A DNA stretch of 64,000 nt. Origin: Clitoria ternatea. Its lineage: Eukaryota > Streptophyta > Magnoliopsida > Fabales > Fabaceae. Within the stretch, counting starts at the first letter, position 1. The number at the start of each line of letters is the position of its first letter. The stretch spans positions 118,560,501 through 118,624,500 of the forward strand of contig CM075669.1 of NCBI GenBank assembly GCA_037962975.1, written 5' to 3'. Shown piece after piece: positions 1 to 10,950 of this stretch. The notes under the pieces were generated by a model that was not told the DNA's origin, did no database searches, and saw nothing but the letters and a program-made list of their open reading frames with translations. The translations under genes and the position numbers were made by a program.

Positions 1-2605
1 CATCAAAATCAAGCCTATCATTTTGCATGCTCTATAAAACACAAAATATAGATAAGTATCTATTCATTCCTCAATTCTAACAGAATATCACATCATTTCA
101 TTATCCAACCATTATTAAGGTCACCAATGAAAATAAGCCATAAACACAAGGGTCTCATTTTCCTACATGACCTCTAAAATCATCATTCATCTATTTATCA
201 TTCATACAAGTTATCCACATTAATTCATGGCTATACAAAATATCCATCATGTATATACATTACAAAAGTATACGTATAAGCCATAAAATCAAAACAATTG
301 CCGGCCAAGGCATCTTTACCCAAAATGTCTTTCTTCACACAATTCCTCCATACATAAGCTCATAGTCAAGTCCTACAACACAAGAGCTAAAAAGATAGAC
401 CACATGGAGAGTGAGTATACTTTCTCAATGATGAAAAATCCAACAATTTGTGATAATATACATATGAATGCAAGTTAAACATCTTCTCCCAAAAAGGAGT
501 TCAAATGGCACTAAAATCAATCAATCACCCAATTCATAGAACACTCATATCCATAAAGATTCATTGAGCCACACCAAACCAAAAACACAATTATAGTTAG
601 CAATCAAGAGGATTTCACATACACTTCACATAACTTCCTCATTAGAATATCACTCAATGCCATGCTTCTATGGCTAATGCACATGCTGGTGTTTAAAGAT
701 GCATATGTACGGATCCAATTTCATTTCATTAGGTGATCGCAACCACCATAATCATTCATTCATTCTCATTGGTTTCCCGCCTCACAAGGGGTACTCCCTC
801 TAGCAGCCTCGCAAGGTGCTTTTTCATGATCGCAACCACGTTCAACAATTCATAATGGTTTCCCGCCTCGCAAAGGCTACTCTCGCCTCGTGATGCAACC
901 ACAGGCGTTCAATCTCAATGGTCCCGCAGGACCTTTCATTTCAAATACCAGGTGATCACAACCACTGGCTCAATATCACAGGAACTCGCAAGCCCTTTAT
1001 ATCTTAAATCTCAAGTGATCGCAACCACTTTTCAAGTATCATGTTATGCATGCCATGCTATGTATTCAACAATGCTCATGCATGCCTTAACCTCTTAAGG
1101 ATTATCTCACCCTCTCATCTAGGGTACCACTCATACTCAATCACAATATTAATCCCACATAATCAAATATATATATATATACCATTTCATAATCAACCAT
1201 CATAAGATTCAATCTCTATTTCATATCACATACATAAAGCACTACATCACTCAAGGAGCAACATGCAACATGGCATTAATACATATATTATCAACATACA
1301 AGGTTTCATGCATTTAGAAAATACACCCCTCTCCTACCTTAAGAGAAGTAGACTTCCAGGTTTGACGTTCCCGCCTCACAAGTGTTATCAAGTCCTACAT
1401 CAATTAATTATAGGACCACATTAATCATTCATCCAATCATTATTCTCAATATATATGCATATACACATATGATTCTCATCATGTAGTAACTATTTACAAG
1501 TTTTATTCATTGCCTAATTAGGCTTCAAGAATTCCTTCCCTTAAATGAAAACTCATTATAATTAGAGCAATAACCCCAATAACAAGGTTGCTCACACACA
1601 TTAATTTCCCACCAACACCTTATATGAGTTTTTCATTTATGGTTTCTAACCAACATCATAAATCATCATTAAATGTCAATACCTCATTATTTATAACACT
1701 TCTCTCATCAATAAATGCCAACCCCTTCTACATTACACATTTCCCCCAATTTCATAAGTTAAGGTTTTATTAAAACCCAACCATATCATAAATGCACATC
1801 AATGTTCATCATCCTTCAACACCATTTTCATGTTCCCCAATAAATGCTCATAAGAGTCCATCTTTATTTCACCCCACCTTAGGTTTTTCATATTTAAAGC
1901 TCCCATTCAATACCCATATACATTAAATACTCTCCCAAGCCTCAATAACCCATAACCTAGGGTCCAAGCACAAGAGAAATGGTAAGAAGCTTACCTTGCT
2001 CCAAAAACAAAAATGGTAGTCAAGAGGGAGAGAGATGGTAACGAAAATGGAGAGAAGAAAGGGAGGAGCTTCAAACCACAATGGTCTCCTCCAAGCTCAA
2101 TGATGATTTCGAACATGGAGGGGAAAATACAGAAAAACTTCTCTAGGTTTTTGAGAAAAAAAAGATGAAAAGATGTGGGAAAATGGGAAGAGAAAAGAAC
2201 AAGTGTGTTTTGCCTTTGGAGAAGAATAGTAACGTAAATTTGATAGAGGAGAAGGGAGTTTTGTTTTAAGTTTTAACCTTTCATAAAACTCTTCCGTTTT
2301 TCAATAAACAGGATCTCTGTTTGGGCTTAATACTCATTCTAAACATTATTCCGAATACATATTCAGATTCCCCATAATGTTACCTACAGCCCTGACCAAC
2401 GGCATCTCAATCAGAGATACTTGGTGTAACACTCATAGTTAACCAGGTCAGTTTTGCACTTATCCGGTCTCAATAAATTACTAACAGTCCCTGAAAATCT
2501 TAATTTAATTATTTCCAATATCTTAGGACATTAAATAATTCGCATTCAATTATTCAATATTTATTTCCTTAATTTATTCTCTATTTTAAAATTTAGGATG
2601 TTACA
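1..2605 (-). repeat. Partial LTR of chromovirus G (C family)
   Basis: Read on the minus strand, the sequence ending at 2605 starts with TGTAACATCC and then follows the 5' LTR of element C (from 45824) for its visible length. Examples are the stretch near 2500-2600 against 45824-45905, and the block near 360-420 against 48020-48090. Only the LTR-start side is in the window; the other end lies before position 1. It has the family landmarks: a splice-donor-like AAG|GTAAGC at about 1995-1989 on the minus strand, a block rich in TGATCGCAACCAC and CCTCGCAAGG at 720-1030, and the shared GCCGGCCAAGGC motif at 300-312. No coding sequence is present; the small open frames are not conserved with C. Element family is certain from self-comparison; whether it is a solo LTR or part of a full element cannot be told. 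Confidence 0.85.
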
Positions 2606-4390
2606 ATTTGTCATCCGTAAGGGTGCTTTTCACAAGATCCCGGAAGACCTTTATTGTTTCAATACATCAAGTGATCGCAACCACATATAGTCATCCAAAT
2701 ATTTGTCCCCTATGCAAGGGTCCATTTTCATAAGATCCCGTAAGACCTCTATTATCTCAATATGCTAAGTGATTGCAACCACTTATAATCATTCAAATAT
2801 TTGTCCCCCATGCAAGGGTCCTTTTTCATAAGATCCCATAAAATCTCTATTATCTCAATATACCAAGTGATCGCAACCATATATAATATGCTATGTCATG
2901 CATGCCATGAATGTAATAATGTACATGTTAGCCTTAACTTCACAAGAATTCTTCACCCTCTCACTTAGGGGTATAATTTGCACTTAACATTATAGTTAGT
3001 GGCACACAACCATTTATAAAACTCTCCAAGGCATACTATTCACATTGTTCTCGATATAATAACTAAAGAGTTATATCAACACCAATCCACACATGGAAAT
3101 TAAAGAGCATATCAACAATTATACTTCAAATTCATATCTTCATCATTTATGCCAATCCAACATCCAACCATCAACATGAATCAATCTCAACTAACATCAC
3201 ACATAAGAGGTAGTACATCCATTCAAGGAAAAACATGCAAATATGCATCAATATATACATTATCAACACATAATTGATCATGCATTTAGAAAATATATTC
3301 CTCTCTTACCTTAAGAGAATTATTCCTTCGAGTTAGATGGTTTCACCTCACTTGTCCGACCAATTAGTACAGTTCCATCATTTGGTCACTCTATTCTGCG
3401 CATGGTTCGCTTAAAAATTCATAACTCCTTCATACGACCTTCAATTTACGCAAACCTGGTCTCAAAATTTCTATAACAAAATTGTCTACGACTTTTGTGA
3501 AGACCTCAAAAGCTATATCCTTACCAATTGGTAGAATTTTAATAATCTTCCTAGACCTATTCTAGTTTCATGACTACTCTACACACCTTTAGGAAAAAAT
3601 TCATATCTCCTTCATATGGTATTAAAATGACTCCGTTCATTTTGCTATGGATCCACATCAAAAAGATCTACAAACTTCATGAAGGGCATGAAAGCTAATT
3701 CTCTACCCATTTTGCCCAGTAAATTTATTTTGCTTGCAAATATATTTCTGTTACACCCTAGAGTAGTTTTCATAAATGGGCCATATCTCCCTCATTTCTT
3801 GATGAAAAGTTTTGTGCCATATATCAAATTAAAGCTAAGAGAAATACTTACAATTTTCATGTTGAGCTCTTTTTCAAATTTGGTCCTCATTAGCCCTCAA
3901 ATTTGTGAGCAAGTTTTGTTTGATGCATAAAAAGGAGAATGAAAGCCACCAAACAGCCCCATGAATTGATTTATGCCCCTAGAACTTCAAATAACCCAAA
4001 TTAAAGGGGGATCGATTCACCAAAGTGGGGAATCGATTCATGACCCTAGAAAGTCAAAAAACCCTAAAATTAAAGGCTAGGAATTGATTCACCAAGGTGG
4101 GAATCGATTCATGCATGCTCAGGTTCAAAAAATGCATAAAATAAGCCTGGGAATCGATTCCTGGATGCTGGGAATCAATTCACACAACTGGGAATCAATT
4201 TATACATGGTATTTTTACTTAAATTGAAGGCACAAACTGTAGAGGAATCGATTCACGACTTCTGGGAATTAATTCACATCATGGAAACAACTTTGCATGA
4301 ATCACAAAAGGCACTACACATGGACCAGGAAACATGGATCGCTAAGAAGACAAGCACTACGCAAATCATGGATCAGTGGAGAATTTTAAA
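2606..4390 (-). repeat. Old chromovirus LTR fragment H
   Basis: G ends abruptly at 2605 and is followed by different but related LTR sequence. Positions 2610-2900 hold three degenerate copies, about 120 bp each, of a unit containing AAGTGATCGCAACCAC. The block near 3230-3330 (ending in a CTCTTACCTTAAGAGA motif) resembles 1250-1350 of G. The stretch at 3660-3690 resembles E near 37255-37280 on the opposite strand. The right part carries a GAATCGATTC array. I read this as a minus-strand chromovirus LTR interrupted on its left by G. The boundary with the Ogre LTR near 4280-4400 is not sharp and I cannot place it. No gene is visible. Confidence 0.55.
3963..4274. other. Phased GAATCGATTC palindrome array in H
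   Basis: Ten copies or near-copies of GAATCGATTC have centres near 3967, 4013, 4034, 4085, 4105, 4155, 4176, 4196, 4249 and 4270. Successive distances are 46, 21, 51, 20, 50, 21, 20, 53 and 21 bp. Several copies are decayed by C-to-T or G-to-A changes (AATTGATT, AATCAATT). The flanks differ from copy to copy, so this is not a simple tandem repeat. Function is unknown. Confidence 0.8.
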
Positions 4391-5771
4391 TTAAAAACCT
4401 TATTTTTTGGAGTGCTATAAAGAAAGAGCAAGTGAAGCATTCAGGGACACACACAAACGAAGAGAAGCAGTCCCTCTTCAACTTCCATTTCTCCACTTTA
4501 TTCTTTCCTAGACACCAAAACAGAGAGAAGCACTTATTCTTATGTTTCCATTTCTTCTTCGTTCTACACCAACAGAGTGAGAAGCACTTCTTCTTCTGTT
4601 CCTTCTTCTTCCTTTCTCTAAATTAATGAAAGAAGCAGTTCTACTTCAAGTCTCCATTTCTCCCCCTTTATTCTTCCAATAGGCAAGAAGCTTTCCTTAA
4701 TTAATTTCTTTATTTTCTAAGAGTTGATTTAAAAAAGAAAAATAAAAATGTTTTGAGTATCTAAAATTGCAAGTTGTATATTTACTTTATTGAGAATTCA
4801 AGAACTCTGTGACCCTGATTTCTCGAAAGCTCAAAAATACGTAGGAGCGAGAATCAATTCCTGTCGGGCCCACTTTCACTTTCTTTTTATATTTATTTCA
4901 CCTCGGTTAAATTTATATTTTTATTGCTTAATTTTAAAATGGTTTTATCATGAAAAAGTTAATTTAGATAAGACATCTTGTTAATCTTTTCAATTTTTCA
5001 ATATGTTGTTATTCTTTAAATAATAATATTTTAAATAAGATTAATTTAGACGAGACGTCTTGTTGATCTCATCATATTTTCCAATATTTTCAATATATTT
5101 TATTTTTCTTATAGAAAAGGGTTAATTTGGACGAGACGTCCTGTTAATCTTTTGTTTTGATTAATTAACTTTATTTTATCTTATCTTATTTAACCTTATT
5201 TTAATCTCTATTTTGTGTTACAATTTAAGGTTAATTTGGACGGGACGTCCTGTTAATCCTTACTGTCATTGTTTGGTTTTTAATGTCACTATTTAGTCTT
5301 CTACTGTTACCATTTGGTTTCTTACTGTTACTGTTTGATTTCTTACTGTCACTATTTAGTCCCTTACTATCACTGTTTTGTATTTTACCGTAACTGTTTA
5401 ATGAAATTGTTTGATTTAAGATTAATTTGAATAAGACGTCCTGCTGATCTTATTTTAAGCTTTTTGGTCTGTTTTGTTTGTTCATTTTTAAAGAAGTTAA
5501 TATAATTTCTAGGCTACTAATAATGTGTGCTATCAATTTGAGGTAACCATTTTATAACGGACAGTTATGAGGTGCTAATACCTTTCTCACTTGTAATTCG
5601 ACTCCCGAACTTAAAATCTCATTCTTTATTGACCAGTGCTTTAACAAAGGTTTTTCTAGTATTTTGCCCTTAAAAATATTGGTGGCGACACCCTGTTTTT
5701 TGAAAGGATTTCAAAACCCATTTTATTATTTTTCAAGGGTCGGCCGTGCCGCCGCGATCCCGGTCACGACA
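4391..5771 (+). repeat. 5' LTR of element O (left edge uncertain)
   Basis: The right edge is fixed by the ending CACGACA just before the primer site at 5774. The LTR contains a TATA box near 4416 and a leader with GAGAAGCA repeats (4446-4690). A motif (TTAATTTGGACGAGACGTCCTG) occurs five times, starting near 4959, 5041, 5122, 5231 and 5422. A degenerate repeat of about 24 bp built on TTACTGTCACTGTTTGGT lies at about 5255-5405. A G+C-rich segment with GGTGGCGACACCC sits near the end. No second copy is in the window, so the start is an estimate. Confidence 0.6.
4416..4421 (+). promoter_or_regulatory. TATA box of Ogre LTR
   Basis: TATAAA lies within GTGCTATAAAGAAAG. It is followed within 25-40 bp by the start of a pyrimidine-rich leader with GAGAAGCA repeats, which is the usual layout of a plant LTR promoter. 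Prediction only. Confidence 0.45.
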
Positions 5772-5773
5772 AA

Positions 5774-5791
5774 TGGCGACTCCGCTGGGGA
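5774..5791 (+). promoter_or_regulatory. Primer binding site, tRNA-Arg type (element O)
   Basis: TGGCGACTCCGCTGGGGA begins two bases after the CA end of the LTR. This is the primer site typical of Ogre/Tat elements, described as complementary to the 3' end of tRNA-Arg. It fixes the 5' LTR edge and the plus orientation of O. Confidence 0.85.
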
Positions 5792-6719
5792 CAATGAGAG
5801 AGTCAAGCCAATCTAGTTAATAACACATGTCTTTAAAAAGCCTGTTTATTATTTAACTTCTTCCTTTATTCTATTTTTCTGTCAATGTTTGTATGGGGTC
5901 TTTACTCTGTTTATATTTTTCCTTTTATGTTCTGTTAAATGTCTGTATGTTGTTAAACCCTAGGGTAGACGACTTTGTTTTGTTGTTCTATGTTTGTTCT
6001 CTATGCAGGATGGGTAAGGTACAAGTATGGATACCCTTTGACACACTACACTCACAATTTGCACACACTTATGAGTGGCGCCCTATATCAGGCTCCAAAG
6101 GAAGCTTAAGTTAGGGGATGTTGGTAGCGGTGTCATTTGGGATGTACTTCCCATTTGGCTATCGTGAGAACCTCAACTAGAGTTCGACTTATTCATGATG
6201 TCCGCACCTAGTAGATCCCCTACTATTGTGATCATCATCATGAGTATGATCTTGGCTCTAGTGACCTTTAGCAGTTTAGTGCAAGCCACCTAATGTAAGG
6301 AGTCACTGTTAGACAAGCTTTAGGTCCCGGTAGAAAACCTTTAGAAAAACCCAACTTAGGACACAAAAGGGCAGACCTTTCTCTACCTTTTCTCATTCTC
6401 ACTCTCCCTTCTAATCCAAATTGGTGAGCTGCTTACCCGTTAATGGATTACTTTTTTCTAAAATGATACACTTCATTAGTGATCTTTTAACGGGCAAGCA
6501 GTTCTTTCCTTTACATGCATCTTGAAGTCTTGGATTATGGACCTTCTTAATTGTCAAAAAAATCAAAAAAGGATCACATTTTTCAAAAAAGACATTGACG
6601 GTGATGGGAAGGTACATAACCCGCATGACTTTTGATTTGGCACAGGTTTTACCGATCACTACTTCCCCAAACAAAAATGTTTTCCATCAAGTTACTAAGG
6701 GAATAGCAATTCACAAAAT

Positions 6720-8155
6720 GTGTCGATAACTGATTTTTCTCCTTTCTTTCTATCCTCGCAGGAAGTCATTTGGAGCTTAACGAGTACCTTCGAGCAAGAT
6801 ATGGAAATTAACATGGGGTCAAATAGTTGTGGTACAGACGTAACTGAATTGAGAAAACTACTGCATGTTAAGGCTAAGAAGGTTGACACAGCTAGTCTAC
6901 AAGAAATGGGGAGGAAATTGAGTTTAACTCAAAAGATGGCTTTCTTAAGGAAATATGGAAAAATTCTAAAACTCTTAGAAGTTGAAGTACAAGTTGAAGC
7001 GATCACTGCATTGACTTAGTTTATGATCCACCTATCTGATTGGGAGGCCTTTATGGATACCCTAGCCATTACTATTTACAACCGTTGTCTTGTTCCCCAA
7101 CATTGACAATTATGTGGATTATGAGGCCATTGCTATCTTCATCGCTCGCAAGCATAGACTTGAAAATCCTGTCATGGCTATCTTGGCAAATATGTACTGA
7201 ACCATGGATTTCTGTCATGCATAGGGTAGAAAAAGGGTTATTTCTGCCATGCCTTTATCCTATACTACTCAAAAGGAAGCTACACCTCTGTTATTCGGGA
7301 TATAGCGAATGCATGGAAGAAAGCCCATAAGAAAGGAAAGGAATTAGGGGTCCAGAGCCATGTTGTAAGGTAAGAATATCACGAATGGATCCTGAATAGG
7401 GTCTCCATTATCAAATTACCATTCAGGATTCCCTCTTACCTCTTAGCAAGCATATTTATTCCACCACTTGTCGTTGAAGATAAAGTGACCAAGGGATTAA
7501 AGGCCAAAATAAAAAAGTTGACCGCTAGAAATAAGAAACTAGAGGAAGACTTGCTGAAATCTCAATAAGAATGTACCCTTCAGAAAAAGGAGAACTTAGA
7601 AAGCAAGCAAACCATTGAAGAAGTCAGAAAGAAGCGAAAAACTAAAAGAGACCTCATAAGAAAACAATAACAATGCCTCCGAGTAGCCAACTCTCAATTA
7701 AAGATGGAGAGTCGTCAAAGAGACACCATTTTGGCCGACAAGCATATTCTAAAGGATATGTTGGCACAAGCCAAGAAAACGAGCAGAACGCCTTGGTGCA
7801 AAAAGAACTTCTACAGTCTCAAATTCACAGGGTGAAGCATCAGCTTAATGAGGTAGTAGAGGCTTGCCAACGAGAAATAAATGGCGAGCGTCGACACGTA
7901 ATGGAAATATAACAAGATTGTTGTGAGGCTATACGCGCTATGGAAGCTGAAATAACACAATAAGACAAAGTCATTCGTTCTTGGATGGGCCGTTTCGCTA
8001 ACCTGGCATATTTGGCCAATGGGACTCTAGAAGATCTCCTGCTCCTGCTTAAGTAAGCTGAAGAAATGGCAAACCCTCTAACCACCCCCAAAGAAATTGT
8101 AACCTTCTTAAGTTACTGTAGGGAAAGAATTTGTAAAATAAGGGCCATGATTGCC
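6720..8155 (+). pseudogene. Ogre ORF1 remnant (DUF7745-like)
   Basis: The plus-strand frame starting near 6720 encodes a segment with LTQKMAFLRKYGKILKLLEV followed by QVEAITAL. This is the hallmark of the ORF1-type protein placed before gag in legume Tat/Ogre elements (DUF7745-like, by recognition). The expected long middle part is shortened. Similarity resumes near 7305 with IANAWKKAHKKGKELGVQSH, then a proline-containing stretch and a lysine/glutamate-rich coiled-coil region (7440-7910). At least six stops interrupt it. A pyrimidine-rich tract ending in CCTCGCAG at 6761 looks like a splice acceptor, fitting the splicing known for Ogre elements. The protein's role is unknown. Confidence 0.65.
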
Positions 8156-8454
8156 TGAGCCAGGAATGGCTAACTTATTTTCCTGCCAAGCACTTTTAGC
8201 AGTAATGTACTTTTTTATGGAATTCAAAATGAAGGATTCTTTTGTCTCCGTAACTATCTCATGTTAATTTCCATTCACCACTTTACTTAGTACTTTTAAA
8301 TGTGACGTTCTGAGGAACAGTCAAAGGATACTCGTCAAGTTCTAAATCGCTTCACGCACAACCATGTTTACTTTTCCTTTACCACTTTCGTTTTAATTAT
8401 TTAATGCTTTCTTTTTAACAAGTTCATGTGTTTCTTTTATTCTTCCATTAGACA

Positions 8455-9051
8455 TCACGAGTAAGCATCCTTACCGGACTCGACTCCAAAGAAAACTCAT
8501 AGCCGAAACAGAAATCGGTGATAAAGGTCTTAGAAATGAGTTCGACCAGTTAAAAGAGCAGGTAGCAGAATTGATAAAGCTACTAAAAAAGAGAATCACA
8601 GAGGGGGGCTCTTCGGGGGTATCGAGGAAGCCTAACCGCAACCAGGCATCGGTCAGACGAGGGCCCAAATTCTTAATCCCATGGCACCTCCTCTCACTAT
8701 CAACATAGGGAGGCCTAATCCTATTGTTGATCTCCAACCAACCAACAACATGTCTTTTGTGCAACAACACACTTTCATCAGCCCGAATGGCAACCCGGTG
8801 TCTTTCCCTCTTTATGGCTTACCACTGGCATACTTTTCACCACTCTTCACCAACCCACAAGACCCTAATAATCAACAAGAGAAGAATCCTTATATTGCCC
8901 CCCTGCCCAGCCAATGATACCATCACTCCAAGAATCATAAATCGCCCAAGCCCAAGCCGCTCAAGCCGAAGCCACCCAAATGGCCCATCCAGTCCATGCT
9001 ACACAAGCTGCAGCCCAATCCTACGATCCCACACTAAACACTAGCCTGACA
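8455..9051 (+). pseudogene. Ogre gag, 5' part (split by element A)
   Basis: The frame near 8460-8670 reads as a basic N-terminus followed by a short coiled coil (FDQLKEQVAELIKLLKKRIT), as in Ogre-lineage gag. Two frames then alternate: 8681-8917 encodes a proline- and asparagine-rich linker with no stop, while the other frame breaks. The gene stops at 9051, where the copia element A is inserted, and resumes at 27609. The target duplication TGACA is present on both sides. It is non-functional because of frameshifts and the insertion. Confidence 0.6.
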
Positions 9052-9822
9052 TGTTATTCAAGTGGCCTCAATACTCAAGAGGGGGGTGAATTGAGTTTTT
9101 AAAACTTTGCTTGAAATGACTTTGAACTTGATTCTTTTATCACATGTTTAAAGATTATGCAAGTGAAGGCAAGTATAGTACAAGAGATAAAGCAAAATAA
9201 GATGTGAATATTGTTAAAATAATTTGTCAAACACTTGGTGTGCACTGCTTTAAAAGGAACTAATTCAAGCAAGCTTAAATAAGCAAATCACAATCAATCA
9301 ACAACAATCCAATCAAATGCAATATATCAATGTAAAAGAGTAAGGGAGAAGAGCTTGCAAACCGATTTAACGAGTTCCACCAACCCCGGTGTACGTCTCA
9401 CCTTCAAGCAACCCACTTGAAGGATTTCCACTATTGAAGTTTAGAGATTACAAGCTATGAGCAATTGCAGCCTCCTAGTGTCCCACACTCAAGAACTCAA
9501 TCCTCACTAGCACAAGGGCAACCTACCCAATCTCTCAAACTCTTAATACCCAAAGGTTGAACCCCAATCTTTGTGACCACTCAACCTAGAGTAAAAATCC
9601 TTTGTGTTTTGTAGTGTTTACAAGATAATGGCTCTATAAATAGAGTAGATATACAAGTGAAAGCTCTCTCAAATTCTAACTCTCAACAAGAGAGAATATA
9701 CAAGTTGAAGTTCTAAGTTTCAGAAAAATGAAACTATACAAGAATAAGACTCACAAGACTTAAGAATTGATTTCCCTTTGATGGATGTGATTGATTGCAT
9801 TGAGTAGCTTGAAGGAGTCTTG

Positions 9823-9830
9823 CTTTTATA
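9823..9830 (-). promoter_or_regulatory. TATA box of element A LTR
   Basis: TATAAAAG on the minus strand lies about 120 bp downstream, in transcription sense, of the palindrome array. The same box occurs in the other LTR at 26873-26880, the copy that would drive the element. This places the array in the U3 region where enhancers sit. Confidence 0.6.
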
Positions 9831-9949
9831 GACCTAGGAGAATAGCATAATAGAGTTCCTAGCCGTTACAGCTCGTAGGTACCTGAGATGTATGGAGAAA
9901 TGAGCAGGTTTCCACTAAAAAGCACTTTCCCTAAATTCTGGCACTATCG

Positions 9950-10449
9950 TAATCGATTACGCCTCGAGCTGTAATCGATTACACTTTGAAATCTTTAGTG
10001 TTTTTCGTACTGTAATCGATTAGCATATACCTTGTAGTCGATTAGTTGTAACTCAAAACCTTGGTAATCGATTATGTCTTGCCTTGTAATCGATTAGTGA
10101 TGACACCTGATGCATTTAATTTGGTTACGCAGCTTGGTAATCGATTATGCCTTGTGTCTAATCGATTAGTGTAAAAATAGTAGCCCTGTAATCGATTATC
10201 TGATATGTTGTAATCGATTAGGTGTTTTCCAGAAGCCTTGTAATCAATTGTTTTAAGTTTTGCAATCGATTAGCATAAGTACCTGATTCATTTAAATCAA
10301 TTTTTCATTTTGGTAATCGATTAGGGTTTAGAGTGCAATCGATTAGTTGAGAAACAGAATCCTTGTAATCGATTATCCTTGTATGTGTAATCGATTATAT
10401 GGCAAAACAGAAGCTATCTAATCGATTATCTGTCCTTCGTAATCGATTA
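9950..10449. other. Phased TAATCGATTA palindrome array, 3' LTR of A
   Basis: Eighteen TAATCGATTA sites (two of them one-base variants, a few with flank changes) have centres at 9954, 9976, 10017, 10039, 10069, 10091, 10142, 10163, 10193, 10215, 10245, 10267, 10318, 10340, 10370, 10392, 10423 and 10444. They form nine pairs 21-22 bp apart, separated by 30, 31, 41 or 51 bp. The whole array spans 490 bp, or 47 helical turns of 10.4 bp. Spacer sequences are unrelated to each other. Confidence 0.95.
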
Positions 10450-10558
10450 GCCTGCGTGTTTTTGCAGGTCTGATGCTATTACTTGTTTCTCCAAGAGTTT
10501 CTTCAAAAGTCCTTTGTCATTATTAAAATCTTTGTACCTGAAAACATATTCAAACATA

Positions 10559-10575
10559 TTCTCCCCCTTTTTGAT
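10559..10575 (-). promoter_or_regulatory. Polypurine tract of element A
   Basis: On the minus strand a run of A and G bases (AAAAAGGGGGAGAA) directly precedes the 3' LTR, as expected for the plus-strand primer of reverse transcription. Confidence 0.8.
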
Positions 10576-10812
10576 GATGACAAATAATGTTTGTAACACC
10601 CTAATTTTAATAAATAATAAACCTAAAAACAGGGAAAATTTTTTCACAAAAACAGCCACTGGACAATCGGCATAGAAAAAAAAAGAGGAAGGCAAGGGAA
10701 AACAAAGGAACATTCATACGTATAGCAATCAGTGGAAGGGACAAGGCTTGAACCGACCCATTCGGTTCAACGAAACACATCAGCGCCTAGGAGAAATCCA
10801 AGACAACGCTGA

Positions 10813-10950
10813 CTCGCTCAAGCGAGACCCAGGACGCTTGAGCGAGACAACCCACTCGCTCGGGCGAAGTACCAATCGCTTAAGCGAACATCCCAGAAGC
10901 CTTCCATGCACGCACACTCGCTGGAGCTAAGTCTAATTCGCTGGGGCGGA
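10813..10950. other. Phased CTCGCTCAAGCGAG-type array, D 3' LTR
   Basis: Six imperfect inverted repeats of the form CGCT-C/T-NN-AGCG have centres at 10819.5, 10839.5, 10861.5, 10881.5, 10923.5 and 10943.5. Distances are 20, 22, 20, 42 and 20 bp. The right LTR carries the same set at 17630-17767. Confidence 0.85.

Larger units (their letters stand above)
9052..10558 (-). repeat. 3' LTR of element A
   Basis: This stretch matches 26103-27608 throughout. Read on the plus strand it begins TGTTATTCAAGTGG; its other end is set by the purine tract at 10559 and by the target duplication at the other LTR, giving a TG...TA rather than TG...CA ending. It contains an 18-copy TAATCGATTA array (9950-10449) and a minus-strand TATA box (9823-9830). 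No coding sequence. Confidence 0.9.

Noticed and set aside
5700..5791. G+C-rich block near the Ogre primer site considered as a tRNA gene
   Set aside because: Only the 18-bp primer complement matches a tRNA. There is no cloverleaf or internal promoter boxes around it.
9950..10449. CRISPR-like regularly spaced repeat
   Set aside because: The repeats are 10-bp palindromes in an LTR of a plant element, with spacers of several fixed lengths and no cas genes. Context rules out CRISPR.
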